Part shown: piece after piece, positions 34,489 to 43,298 of the stretch
How the letters are laid out: each line of letters begins with the position of its first letter
Position numbering within the stretch: position 1 is the first letter of the stretch
DNA from: Gemmatimonadota bacterium
GTDB lineage: Bacteria; Gemmatimonadota; Gemmatimonadetes; Gemmatimonadales; GWC2-71-9
Direction: 5' to 3'
Assembly (NCBI GenBank): GCA_016704275.1
Contig: JADJAK010000002.1
Location: 372,001-436,000, forward strand
DNA length: 64,000 nucleotides
Notes under the pieces: model-generated
Told to the model about the DNA's origin: nothing
Databases searched by the model: none
Seen by the model: the letters and a program-made list of their open reading frames with translations, nothing else
Made by a program: the position numbers and the translations under genes

Positions 34489-34616
34489 TAGGTCGTAGGT
34501 CGTAGGTCGTAGGTCCTTAGGACCGAGGAGTGTCATCCTGAGCGGAATCCGCGAAGCGGACGCAGTCGAAGGACCTCCTTCCGTGACATACGACTTACGA
34601 CCTACGACTCACGACC
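34489..34616. repeat. Composite repeat: TAGGTCG heptamers around a half TCATCCTGAGC element
   Basis: Left arm 34489-34516 is four TAGGTCG units (last TAGGTCC). Right arm 34589-34616 is TACGACT, TACGACC, TACGACT, CACGACC, the reverse-complement family. Between them, 34531-34577 holds TGTCATCCTGAGCG and GTCGAAGGACCTC, half of the palindrome at 11883-11999. The right arm supplies the last codons and stop of the kinase gene. Confidence 0.9.
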
Positions 34617-36041
34617 ATCAATCGCCTCCCGCACCCCACTCGTCAGTTCCGCAATCGTCCACGGCTTCGGGAGAATTCGATCCGGACCGTGCGCGACGCT
34701 CGTTCCGTCGGCAGGGGTCATCGTTCGGCCGCTCGTCAGGATCATCGGCATCGTGGCGCCCGCAGCGCGCAACGCGGCAATCATGGCCATGCCATCCATC
34801 CCCGGCATCACCAGGTCAGTCAGCACGAGCGCGATCGAATCGCGTTCCCGTTGATAGTGCGCGAGGGCCTCGGTTGCATCCGCCGCTTCGAGCACGACAT
34901 AGCCGACGCGGCGCAGCACGCGCGCCGCGGTGCGGCGCAGCTCCGGTTGGTCGTCGACCAGGAGAATGGTCTCGCCACCCCCGCTGAGGGGTCGTGACGG
35001 GACGTCACCGGGCGCGCGCACGATGGCCGGCACGCCCATCGATGCCGGAAAGGCCAACCCGAAGGTGCTGCCGTGGCCCGGGCGGGTGCGCAGGGTCACG
35101 AAGCCGCCCTGCTGTCGGACCAGCCCCAACACCATCGACAGGCCGAGGCCGGTCCCGAGGCCAACGGGCTTGGTGGTGTGGAATGGTTCGAAGAGCCGCT
35201 CACGGACCGCATCGGTAATTCCGCACCCGCGATCCGCCACCTCGAGGATGACGAAGGGCCCCGGGAGGTCGGCCTCGTCGGCCCCGTAGCGGATCAGCGG
35301 CGGTGCGCCGGCCGGGGCGTCGTCCAGATCGGTGACCGGGCCGCGCAAACGGAGCACGATCAACCCGCCCTCAGGCGCAGCGTCGCGGGCATTGGTCACC
35401 AGGTTGAGGATCACCTGCTCGATCGCATCCTGGTCGACGACCACCACGCTCGCCGTCCCTTCCTGCTGCACCTGAAGATCGTATCGCGAGGAGAGGAGTC
35501 GTTGGAGCATCGGTGCATAGCGGGCCAGCATCGCGGCCAGGTCGGTGGGGACCGGGGCGAGGTCGCGCTGCCGGGCGATCCCCAGGAGCGTGCGCACCAC
35601 CTTGATGGCATGGTCCGATGCCAGCAGCAGGTCGTTCATCGCCGTGGCGGGCTCGGAGTCCGGTGGCAGGGTGCCGCGCACCAGCTCGCCGTTCGCCGTG
35701 ATCACGGACAGCACATTCTTGAAATCGTGGGCCACACCGCTGGTGAGCTCGCCGATCGCCTGCAGCTTCTGGGAGTGGCGCAGCTGCGCGTCGGCGCGGC
35801 GCAGCTCCTCCTGCAACCGTCGCTCGGAACGCAGGGCCGCCGCGACCAGTGCATAGACCAGCACCCCAGTCACCGCGACGAACGCCCAGCCCTTGAGATT
35901 CTGCAGCCGGGTCAACGCAGTCGGATCGCGGGAGACTGCCGCGACGGCCTGGTCGGAAAAGAGAATCCAGAGACTGCCGGCTACGACATAGATGCCGGCA
36001 ATGACGAATGCGCGCCACGCCTGCGAGAGTCCCGCTGGCAC
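34602..36041 (-). CDS. Hybrid sensor histidine kinase/response regulator
   Basis: A 479-residue membrane kinase. GTG 36041 is chosen since it lies seven bases after the aldehyde dehydrogenase stop; longer reading frames overlap that gene. Two helices (about residues 11-30 and 50-70) precede H105 in GELTSGVAHDFKNVL, a HisKA-type helix of the kind with an N after the phosphoacceptor, then an HATPase domain (NLVTNARDA, DRGCGI, GLGTGLGL). A receiver domain follows from about residue 357 with phosphoacceptor D409 and K459. The last residues DGRES are encoded by the heptamer repeat. No output domain, so a phosphorelay partner is needed. Confidence 0.88.
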   Translation of the reverse strand: MPAGLSQAWRAFVIAGIYVVAGSLWILFSDQAVAAVSRDPTALTRLQNLKGWAFVAVTGVLVYALVAAALRSERRLQEELRRADAQLRHSQKLQAIGELTSGVAHDFKNVLSVITANGELVRGTLPPDSEPATAMNDLLLASDHAIKVVRTLLGIARQRDLAPVPTDLAAMLARYAPMLQRLLSSRYDLQVQQEGTASVVVVDQDAIEQVILNLVTNARDAAPEGGLIVLRLRGPVTDLDDAPAGAPPLIRYGADEADLPGPFVILEVADRGCGITDAVRERLFEPFHTTKPVGLGTGLGLSMVLGLVRQQGGFVTLRTRPGHGSTFGLAFPASMGVPAIVRAPGDVPSRPLSGGGETILLVDDQPELRRTAARVLRRVGYVVLEAADATEALAHYQRERDSIALVLTDLVMPGMDGMAMIAALRAAGATMPMILTSGRTMTPADGTSVAHGPDRILPKPWTIAELTSGVREAIDGRES

Positions 36042-36048
36042 GCCAGGA

Positions 36049-38430
36049 TCACGCGCCGTACGGCACCCAGATGTTCTTGACCTGCGTCGCCTGGCGCAGG
36101 AACTCCGTCCCTTCCGCCATCGCCGCATCTTCCCAGTCGCGCAGCCACGACTCCGTCCACGTCCGCTTCAGGTTGCCGGTCGACAGTCGCTCGACCTCCG
36201 CCGCCTCCGCCTGCGTGCCGAAGCACCAGCACGCGTCGACGTCATCATGGCTCGCCAGCGGCGCCAGCAGCTCCGCGATCGTGCCGGTGACGAGATTGAT
36301 CACGCCGCCCGGCACGTCCGACGTATCGAGCACCTGGTAGAGGTCGGTCGCCAGCAGCGGTGCCGTCGTCGACGGAATCGCCACCACCGCATTGCCCATC
36401 GCGATCGCAGGGAGGACCGTCGAGAGCAGACCGAGCAGCGGCGCCTCGTCGGGGCAACGAATGCCGATGACGCCGAGTGCCTCGGGCATCGCCAGGGTGA
36501 CATTGCGGAGGGGCGTATGGTGCACCGCCCCGTCGTACTTGTCGGCCCACGCGGCCCAGGTGAAGCAGCGCCGCACCGCGGCCTCTGCTTCCCGGGCGCC
36601 ATCCTGCCCGGTCAGCGCGGTAAGCCGGGCAGCGAATTCGGACTGCCGCGCCGCGAGGTTTTCGCCGAGGAAGTAGAGCACCTGCGCCCGCGTGTGGGCC
36701 GTCGCCGACGCCCACTTGCCCTGCGCCGCGTGCGCCACCTCGACGGCGTTGCGGATGTCCTTCCGGTTGCCGCGGCCGACCTCGCCGACGCGGTGGCCAT
36801 CGGCCCCGAACACCGGCAGCACATACCCCGAGTCCGGACGCGCCTGCTTGCCGCCGATGTACAGCTTCGGCGTCCGGTCGATCGGCGGCATCCCATCGGC
36901 CCCGACCGCCGCCGCATCCCCACTCGCTTCTCGCTTCTCGCTTCTCGCTTCTCGTTCAACTCGCTCGCCATGCACCGGCGCCAGATATTCGTACATCCCT
37001 TCCCGACCACCCTCCCGGCCGTACCCGCTTTCTCGGTAGCCACCGAAGCCGGCCGAGGCGTCGAAGAGATTGGTGCAGTTGACCCAGACGGTGCCGGCCT
37101 TCAGGCGCGGCGCCACGTCGAGCGCCAAGTTCAGGTTGTCGCTCCAGACCGACGCAGCGAGTCCGTAGCGACTGTTGTTGGCGATCTCGACCGCCTCGTC
37201 GTGGGTGCGGAAGGTCAGCAGCACCACCACCGGACCGAAGATCTCCTCCTGCGCGATCGTCGCCGCAGGCTGCACATTGGTGAACAGCGTCGGCGGATAG
37301 AAGAGCCCTTCGGTGGGCACCTGCCACGACGGCTGCCAGCAGCGCGCCCCCTCCGCGATTCCCTGCTCCACCATCGCGCCGATCCGTTCGAGTTGCACCG
37401 GCGCCACGATCGCGCCGATGTCGACCGACTTGTCGAGCGGCGAGCCGACGCGCAAACGCTCCATCCGGGCGCGCAACTTCTCCGTCAGCCGCTCCGCGAT
37501 TCCCTCGGCGACGAGAATGCGCGACCCGGCGCAACAGACCTGCCCCTGGTTGAACCAGATGGCGTCGACCACGCCTTCCACCACTGAGTCGAGATCCGCG
37601 TCCTCGAAGACGATGAACGGCGACTTCCCGCCGAGCTCCAGCGACAACTTCTTGCCGCTCCCCGCGGTGGCGGCGCGAATCGCGCGGCCGACCTCGGTCG
37701 AGCCGGTGAAGGCGACCTTGTCGACGTCGGGGTGGTTCACCAGCGCCGCACCGGTCCGGCCATCGCCGGTGATGATGTTCACCACGCCGGCCGGAAAGCC
37801 GATCTCCTCGAGCATCGAGGCGAAGCAGAGTGCGGTCAGCGGCGTGAACTCCGCCGGCTTGAGCACCACGGTGTTTCCGGCGGCGAGGGCCGGCGCGATC
37901 TTCCACGACAGCATCAGCAGCGGGAAGTTCCACGGAATCACCTGCCCCACGACGCCGACGGCGCCCATCCCCGGGAACTCGCGGTCGAGCAGTTGCGCCC
38001 AGCCGGCATGGTGCAGGAAGTGCCGCGCCACCAACGGGATGTCGATATCGCGCGATTCGCGGATCGGCTTGCCGTTGTCGAGCGACTCGACCACGGAGAA
38101 GAGTCGGGCATGCCGCTGCACGCCGCGCGCGAGTGCGTAGAGCCAGCGCGCACGACCATGGCCGCCAAGGGCTTGCCACCCCGGCAACGCGTTGCGCGCC
38201 GCGGCCACGGCCGACGCCACCAGCGCGTCGTCGCCCTGACTCACCTGCGCCAACTCCCCACCCGTGGCCGGATTGGCGACCGCGAAGGTGTCGACCGGCG
38301 ACGTCCACGCTCCGCCAACGAATTGCCCGAACCGGCGCCCATGCCGCTCCAGCCACTCGTTGGCCAGCGCCGCCGACTCCGGTGCCGGGCTCCACGCCAT
38401 CGATTCAAACGCATCACGTACAGTCGTCAT
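36049..38430 (-). CDS. Aldehyde dehydrogenase with a second, truncated ALDH domain
   Basis: A 793-residue protein. Residues 1-485 form a full ALDH: PWNFP (167-170), KPAEFTPLTA, FTGSTEVGR, ELGGKSP with E266, and catalytic C299 in FNQGQVCCAGSR. Residues about 520-793 repeat only the N-terminal NAD-binding part of an ALDH (VIGIRCPDEAPLLGLLS, IAMGNAVVAIPS) and have no catalytic Cys region, so this half is probably structural. The linker at about 491-503 is encoded by a heptamer repeat. Next to deoC it likely oxidizes acetaldehyde from deoxyribose 5-phosphate cleavage. Confidence 0.88.
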   Translation of the reverse strand: MTTVRDAFESMAWSPAPESAALANEWLERHGRRFGQFVGGAWTSPVDTFAVANPATGGELAQVSQGDDALVASAVAAARNALPGWQALGGHGRARWLYALARGVQRHARLFSVVESLDNGKPIRESRDIDIPLVARHFLHHAGWAQLLDREFPGMGAVGVVGQVIPWNFPLLMLSWKIAPALAAGNTVVLKPAEFTPLTALCFASMLEEIGFPAGVVNIITGDGRTGAALVNHPDVDKVAFTGSTEVGRAIRAATAGSGKKLSLELGGKSPFIVFEDADLDSVVEGVVDAIWFNQGQVCCAGSRILVAEGIAERLTEKLRARMERLRVGSPLDKSVDIGAIVAPVQLERIGAMVEQGIAEGARCWQPSWQVPTEGLFYPPTLFTNVQPAATIAQEEIFGPVVVLLTFRTHDEAVEIANNSRYGLAASVWSDNLNLALDVAPRLKAGTVWVNCTNLFDASAGFGGYRESGYGREGGREGMYEYLAPVHGERVEREARSEKREASGDAAAVGADGMPPIDRTPKLYIGGKQARPDSGYVLPVFGADGHRVGEVGRGNRKDIRNAVEVAHAAQGKWASATAHTRAQVLYFLGENLAARQSEFAARLTALTGQDGAREAEAAVRRCFTWAAWADKYDGAVHHTPLRNVTLAMPEALGVIGIRCPDEAPLLGLLSTVLPAIAMGNAVVAIPSTTAPLLATDLYQVLDTSDVPGGVINLVTGTIAELLAPLASHDDVDACWCFGTQAEAAEVERLSTGNLKRTWTESWLRDWEDAAMAEGTEFLRQATQVKNIWVPYGA
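36926..36953. repeat. Heptameric repeat GCTTCTC inside the aldehyde dehydrogenase gene
   Basis: Four perfect GCTTCTC units, the same heptamer as at 26595-26622, located within the coding sequence. On the coding strand they give the low-complexity linker EREARSEKREAS. Because 28 bases is not a multiple of three, gain or loss of one unit would shift the frame. Confidence 0.9.
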
Positions 38431-38458
38431 CGCAAGGACCCGAGGGTTCGGTGTACAG

Positions 38459-38493
38459 ATGATCGATGATCGATCATCGATGATCGATCATCG
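38459..38493. repeat. Heptameric repeat, ATGATCG type
   Basis: Five units: ATGATCG, ATGATCG, ATCATCG, ATGATCG, ATCATCG. It ends exactly at the deoC stop codon (38494-38496) and fills about half of the 63-base gap to the aldehyde dehydrogenase start. Units are self-complementary enough to form hairpins. Confidence 0.9.
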
Positions 38494-39522
38494 TTAGGCG
38501 AGCGGATGCCGATGATTCGCCGAGTACCGTCCCGTCACGTGGTGCTCGAGCTGCCGTTCGATGTCGGTCAGCAGCGAGCTCGCCCCGAAGCGGAACAGGT
38601 CCGGGCGGAGCCAGCGATCGCCGAGCTCCTCCTTCATCATCGCCAGCCAATCCAGCGACTCCTTCGCCTTGCGGATGCCGCCCGCGGGCTTGAAGCCGAC
38701 GATGTGGCCGGTGCGCTCGCGGTAGTCGCGGATCAGGCGTGCCATCACGATCCCGACCGGGAGCGTGGCATTCACCGGCTCCTTGCCGGTACTCGTCTTG
38801 ATGAAGTCGGCGCCAGCCATCATCGCCACGGCGGACGCGCGGGCAACATCGCGCAACGTTCCCAGTTCACCGGTGGCGAGGATCGCCTTGAGGTGGGCAT
38901 CGCCGCACGCCTCGCGGAAGGCGCGGACCTCGTCGTACAGGGCCTGCCAATTGCCCGTCAGCACGTGGGCGCGGGTGATCACGATGTCGATTTCGTGCGC
39001 GCCATCCGCCACCGAGGCCTCGATCTCCATCAGCCGCGTGCGGAACGGGGAGAGTCCCGCCGGGAAGCCGGTCGAGACCGCCGCGACTGGGATGCCGCTG
39101 CCGGCCAGTGCCTCGACGGCGGTGCGGACGAAGGCATGGTAGACACAGACGGCGGCGACCTGGATGGGGGTGTCGGCCATGCCGAGGGCGTCGAGGAGGT
39201 CGGCGCGCACCGGTCGACGCGCCTTGGCACAGAGCCGCCGGACGCGCCCGTCGGTGTCGTCACCTTGCAGCGTCGTGAGGTCCATCAAGGTGATGGCGCG
39301 CAGCAGCCACCCCGCCTGCCAGGCACTCTTCACCGAACGGCGCGTGGGAATCGTGGCGGCGCGGCGCTCGACCGCGCTGCGATTGACGCGCAGGTCGCGC
39401 ACCCAATCGAGATCGAGCGGCACCCCGGGGTTCCTGGGGAAGGTGCCGGCCGGTGGCTCGACGCGCGGCACGTACTCCGGCGCGGTGCGCCCGCTCCGAG
39501 CGCGGTGATCGATGCTGGTCAT
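38494..39522 (-). CDS. deoC: Deoxyribose-phosphate aldolase
   Basis: Cleaves 2-deoxyribose 5-phosphate to glyceraldehyde 3-phosphate and acetaldehyde. The 342-residue protein has an N-terminal extension of about 75 residues compared with E. coli. The Schiff-base lysine is K242 in FIKTSTGK, with VSTGFPAG, EIDIVI and KAILATGEL typical of the family. It follows the rhomboid gene with a 4-base overlap and precedes the aldehyde dehydrogenase that can use its acetaldehyde product. Confidence 0.94.
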   Translation of the reverse strand: MTSIDHRARSGRTAPEYVPRVEPPAGTFPRNPGVPLDLDWVRDLRVNRSAVERRAATIPTRRSVKSAWQAGWLLRAITLMDLTTLQGDDTDGRVRRLCAKARRPVRADLLDALGMADTPIQVAAVCVYHAFVRTAVEALAGSGIPVAAVSTGFPAGLSPFRTRLMEIEASVADGAHEIDIVITRAHVLTGNWQALYDEVRAFREACGDAHLKAILATGELGTLRDVARASAVAMMAGADFIKTSTGKEPVNATLPVGIVMARLIRDYRERTGHIVGFKPAGGIRKAKESLDWLAMMKEELGDRWLRPDLFRFGASSLLTDIERQLEHHVTGRYSANHRHPLA

Positions 39523-40271
39523 CGTGTCGACTCCCCCCAGCTCCGGGCGGCGAGGAGTTCCTCGCGGCGCGCCCAGAGCTTCGGATCACGAAAGAGCGTG
39601 ACCAGCACGGCGCCGGTCACGAAACCGCCAATGTGGGCCCAGACGGCGACGCCGCCCACCTGGTCGAACTGCGCATTCACCACCTGCATCACGAACCAGA
39701 GCCCCAGCATCAGCCAGGCGGGGACCGTCAATCGGAAGAAGATGATCAGCAGCGGGACCACGGTGTGCACCCGCACCTGCGGGTAGAGCACGATGTACGC
39801 CCCCATCACGCCGGAGATCGCGCCGCTCGCCCCGACCATCGGCACCGCACTCCCCGGTCCGACCGCGACCTGCGCCAACGCCGCCGCGATTCCGGCGAGG
39901 AGGTAGAAGCCGAGGAAGCGACGGTGTCCCATGGCGTCCTCGACGTTGTTGCCGAAGATCCAGAGGAACCAGCAGTTGCCCAGCAGGTGCAGCCAGCCGC
40001 CGTGAAGGAACATCGACGTGACCACCGTCCGCCACGGTCGGCCTGGCTCGACCACACAGGAAATCCCATCGGCCACGGGGAAGGCGAACCCCACCGGCAG
40101 GCGCCCCAACAGATCCCCCGGCACCAGCCCCAGTTCGCACACCGAGGCGGCCAGCCGCTCCGGGGCACCGAGCCCTTGCACCACGACCCAGACGGCGAGA
40201 TTGGCGGCGATCAGCGCCACCGTCACCACCGGGGTGAGGATCGAGGGGTTGTCGTCGCGGTAGGGGAACAT
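39519..40271 (-). CDS. Rhomboid-family intramembrane serine protease
   Basis: A 250-residue membrane protein with about seven helices. Catalytic S149 lies in GASGAISG and H213 in HIGGFVTG; the HGGWLHLLGNCWFLWIFG block (residues 90-107) is typical of bacterial rhomboids. ATG 40271 is nine bases after a TATATT box on the minus strand. Downstream genes deoC, aldehyde dehydrogenase and the hybrid kinase run in the same direction, but a functional link to them is not evident. Confidence 0.92.
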   Translation of the reverse strand: MFPYRDDNPSILTPVVTVALIAANLAVWVVVQGLGAPERLAASVCELGLVPGDLLGRLPVGFAFPVADGISCVVEPGRPWRTVVTSMFLHGGWLHLLGNCWFLWIFGNNVEDAMGHRRFLGFYLLAGIAAALAQVAVGPGSAVPMVGASGAISGVMGAYIVLYPQVRVHTVVPLLIIFFRLTVPAWLMLGLWFVMQVVNAQFDQVGGVAVWAHIGGFVTGAVLVTLFRDPKLWARREELLAARSWGESTR

Positions 40272-40368
40272 GGTCCCGGGAATATACCGCCCGACCCCGC
40301 CCGCCTTACTGCGGCGGCGCGCCCCCGACATATTGAAGGCAATTCCACCCCAAAAACCCCGAGACTCC

Positions 40369-41649
40369 GTGGCCACCCCCCTGCGTGCCATCGATCCCGT
40401 CGCTGCCAGCACCCCCGCCGCCCCGGCACGGCCCGAGGACCGGACGATGCTGATCGACGCCCTCCGCGGCTTCGCGCTCTTCGGCGTCTGTCTCGGCAAT
40501 ATCCTCACCGGTTTTGCATGGTGGACGCCGACCGAGCACGCCCCCGTCACCTCGGCGCTGCAGCTCCCCAGCGACAACGCGGCGTATCTCCTGATCCATG
40601 CCTTTGTCGACGGCAAGTTCTACTCGATCTTCTCGCTCCTCTTCGGGCTCGGCTTCGCGCTGCAGTTGACGCGCCGGAGCGACGAGGCTGGCGCCCTCAC
40701 GCTCTACCGCCGGCGCCTGCGGATCTTGATGGTGATCGGCCTCCTCCACTTGGCGCTCTTCTGGATCGGCGACATCCTCCTCTTCTATGCGTTGATGGGG
40801 ATGGTGCTGCTGCGCTTGCGACAACTCCAGGACCGCCAGTTGTTGCGCTGGGTCGTCGTGCTGCTGCTGATGCCGGTGCTGTTCGCGCTGCCCAAGATGA
40901 TCAGCCCGATGTTGACGCTCGGCCTGCCGTTCTTCCTCCCCGCGGAATTCGTCGCCAGAGCATTCGGCTTCGACCTCAACTCCCCCACGCTCATCACGGA
41001 CATTTTCATTCATGGCGACTTGGCGACGGTGATGAAGGGGAACCTCGTCGGCGTCTGGTTTCGCTACGGCGACCTGCTCGACTCGGGACGGCCGTTCAAG
41101 GTGCTGGCGATGTTCCTGCTCGGGCTCCTGATCGGACGGCACCGTGCCTGGGAACAGCTTGACGCGCACGCCCCACTGCTTCGGCGAGTCCTGGCGTGGG
41201 GGCTCGCGATCGGCATCCCCGCATGCCTCGGCCAGGCCTGGGTCGCGAACCTTCCCGACGGCGAGAGTCTTGCCGGGTGGGGCGTCGTCGTTGACAGCAG
41301 CCTCTACGCACTCGGCGTCGTCCCGCTGGCCATGGCATATGCCGCCGGCTTCGTCCTCCTCTGGCGCCACCCGGCCTGGCAGCGACGTCTTGCCCTCCTC
41401 GCCCCGACTGGGCGCATGGCGCTCACCAACTACCTGATGCAGACGCTGATCGGCATCACCCTCTTCTACGGGATCGGCTTCGGACTCGGGATGCGCCTCG
41501 GGGCCACCTGGTTCCCGCCGCTCGCCCTGCTGATCCTGATCGCGCAGACGCTGTGCAGCCAATGGTGGCTGGCCCGCTACCGCTTCGGGCCGATGGAGTG
41601 GCTCTGGCGGAGCATCACCTATCGGCAGCGACAGCCGATGCGAATCTGA
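40369..41649 (+). CDS. DUF418 family membrane protein
   Basis: A 426-residue integral membrane protein with about ten helices. It has the DUF418 start, MLIDALRGFALFGV, the FSLLFGLGFALQL segment, NYLMQTLIGITLFYG and the conserved C-terminus FGPMEWLWRSITY. GTG 40369 gives a 24-residue Pro/Ala-rich cytoplasmic tail before the first helix; an ATG at 40447 would remove it. Family function is unknown, with distant resemblance to acyltransferase-like membrane proteins. Confidence 0.86.
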   Translation: MATPLRAIDPVAASTPAAPARPEDRTMLIDALRGFALFGVCLGNILTGFAWWTPTEHAPVTSALQLPSDNAAYLLIHAFVDGKFYSIFSLLFGLGFALQLTRRSDEAGALTLYRRRLRILMVIGLLHLALFWIGDILLFYALMGMVLLRLRQLQDRQLLRWVVVLLLMPVLFALPKMISPMLTLGLPFFLPAEFVARAFGFDLNSPTLITDIFIHGDLATVMKGNLVGVWFRYGDLLDSGRPFKVLAMFLLGLLIGRHRAWEQLDAHAPLLRRVLAWGLAIGIPACLGQAWVANLPDGESLAGWGVVVDSSLYALGVVPLAMAYAAGFVLLWRHPAWQRRLALLAPTGRMALTNYLMQTLIGITLFYGIGFGLGMRLGATWFPPLALLILIAQTLCSQWWLARYRFGPMEWLWRSITYRQRQPMRI

Positions 41650-41726
41650 CCACGGGCGGCCCCTCCTCTTTCGCAACGTCCGCCCGGACGCGATCATTCC
41701 TGCTTCCCCAACCCACGGAGCCCCCG

Positions 41727-42560
41727 ATGCTTCACCGTGCCTTCCCTGCCCTGCTGCTCCTCGCCGCCTGTAGCAAGCCCGCCGAAACACCGCCGGCCGA
41801 AGTGGCGGTGGCACCGCCGGTCGTGACCTATACCGCGAGCGACTTCGCCTTCGCCGGTCCGGACACCATCGCGCCGGGCGTGACGACGATTCGTATGGTG
41901 AACACCGGCAAGCAGGAGCATCATCGGATTCTCGGCCAGCTCGCCAGCGGCACCACGCTGGAAGCGGTCATGGCGGAGATGCAGGCGAATCCGAATGGCG
42001 AGCCGAAGGGTCTGATCTGGGTTGGCGGCGCGGGCGGCGCGCTCCCGGCCGACTCGTCCGGCGCCATCACCGAGCTTGCGCCGGGCAAGTACGTCGCCTT
42101 CTGCTTCATCCCGGACCCGACCGATGGGGGCAAGCCACACATCATGAAGGGGATGCTCAAGGAGATCGTCGTCGCCGGCACGCCGAATGGCGCCGTGCTG
42201 CCCACGGCCGATCTCGAGATCCACCTGAGCGACTTCGCCTTCTCGCCGACGACGCTCACCGCAGGCACCCACACCATCAAGGTGATCAACGACGGCAAGC
42301 AGACGCACGAAATTGCGCTGACCCGTCTCGACGATGGGGCAACGGCCGAGTCGTTCCTCGCGGCGCTTGCGCCGGGCGCCAAGGGCCCACCGCCGGGCAA
42401 GCCGGTCGGCGGTAACGGTGCGATCTCCGCCGGCGGATCGAACTACCTGACCATCACGCTGACCAAGGGCACCTACCTGCTGACCTGCTTCGTCCCGGAT
42501 ACGGCCGACGGCGTGCCGCACGTGATGAAGGGGATGGTGCAGACGGTCATCGTCAACTGA
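41727..42560 (+). CDS. Lipoprotein with two repeated cupredoxin-like domains
   Basis: A 277-residue lipoprotein (lipobox LLAAC, Cys 15) with ACGGAG before ATG 41727. It consists of two homologous halves of about 120 residues. Both have SDFAF near the start, a histidine pair or single His after the second strand (QEHHRI, QTHEIA), and the same end motif, C-F-x-P-D-x3-D-G-x-P-H-x-M-K-G-M. The fold looks like a cupredoxin, but C to H spacing is 11-12 residues rather than the two of plastocyanin, so copper binding is uncertain. No known name. Confidence 0.72.
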   Translation: MLHRAFPALLLLAACSKPAETPPAEVAVAPPVVTYTASDFAFAGPDTIAPGVTTIRMVNTGKQEHHRILGQLASGTTLEAVMAEMQANPNGEPKGLIWVGGAGGALPADSSGAITELAPGKYVAFCFIPDPTDGGKPHIMKGMLKEIVVAGTPNGAVLPTADLEIHLSDFAFSPTTLTAGTHTIKVINDGKQTHEIALTRLDDGATAESFLAALAPGAKGPPPGKPVGGNGAISAGGSNYLTITLTKGTYLLTCFVPDTADGVPHVMKGMVQTVIVN

Positions 42561-42568
42561 TGACGATC

Positions 42569-42608
42569 GGGGATGATCGATTGTCGATGATCGATGATCG
42601 ATCATCCC
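42569..42608. repeat. Heptameric repeat hairpin, ATGATCG type
   Basis: Units at 42573-42607: ATGATCG, ATTGTCG, ATGATCG, ATGATCG, ATCATCC. The ends GGGGATGATCGAT and ATCGATCATCCCC are reverse complements, so it folds into a 13-bp hairpin. It separates the lipoprotein and acyltransferase genes, or is read as the acyltransferase N-terminus. Confidence 0.88.
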
Positions 42609-42625
42609 CGACACAACCCACCGAT

Positions 42626-43207
42626 GTGCCCCTCGGCTGCCCACGACGAGGGTCCGCGCGGAGTCAGGCCGTTGCGCGGCGCATCCTCGGGATCTTCGGG
42701 TGGCGAATGGCCGGGAGCCTGCCGGACGCGCCGCGCTTCGTCCTGATCGTGGCTCCCCACACGTCCAACTGGGACTTTCCGCTCGGCATCCTGGCGATGT
42801 TTGCGGTCGGCCTGCAGCTCACCTGGCTCGGCAAGCACACCCTCTTCCGCTTCCCCGTCCGCGGCCTGTTGCGATGGCTCGGTGGCGAACCGGTGGATCG
42901 ATCCGCCCCGCACGGCGTCGTCGGTGCGGCGATCGAACGATTCCGTGATCGGCCGCAATGGGTGCTCGCCATCTCCCCCGAGGGCACGAGGCGCCGCATC
43001 CCGCAGTGGAAGAGTGGCTACCACCGTGTGGCCCACGGTGCCGGCGTCCCGATCCTCCCGGTCGCGATCGACTACCGCCGCCGGGTGATCGAGATCGGCA
43101 CCCTCTTTCAGCCAACCGACGACGCCAGCGCCGACACGGCCGCACTCCGCAGCCGCTTCACCGCGGAGATGGCGCGCTACCCGGCGCTCTTCGCCACCGA
43201 GTCCTGA
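42626..43207 (+). CDS. 1-acyl-sn-glycerol-3-phosphate acyltransferase-like protein
   Basis: A 193-residue PlsC-type acyltransferase. The HX4D motif is HTSNWD in VAPHTSNWDFPLG; SPEGTRRR is the second motif, and KSGYHRVAHGAGVPILPVAID the third region. The chosen GTG 42626 excludes the repeat. An in-frame ATG at 42560 overlaps the upstream stop and would add 22 residues (MTIGDDRLSMIDDRSS...) coded by the heptamer repeat; those residues are not family-like. Probably acts in phospholipid synthesis or remodeling at the membrane. Confidence 0.82.
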   Translation: MPLGCPRRGSARSQAVARRILGIFGWRMAGSLPDAPRFVLIVAPHTSNWDFPLGILAMFAVGLQLTWLGKHTLFRFPVRGLLRWLGGEPVDRSAPHGVVGAAIERFRDRPQWVLAISPEGTRRRIPQWKSGYHRVAHGAGVPILPVAIDYRRRVIEIGTLFQPTDDASADTAALRSRFTAEMARYPALFATES

Positions 43208-43298
43208 CCCACCCGCGGCCCTTACCGGACCGCCCACCGACCCGCATATTCAGCCGTTCCGCCTGCCCGCGCCGCCCCACCCCCCTTGGGAGTTCCAG

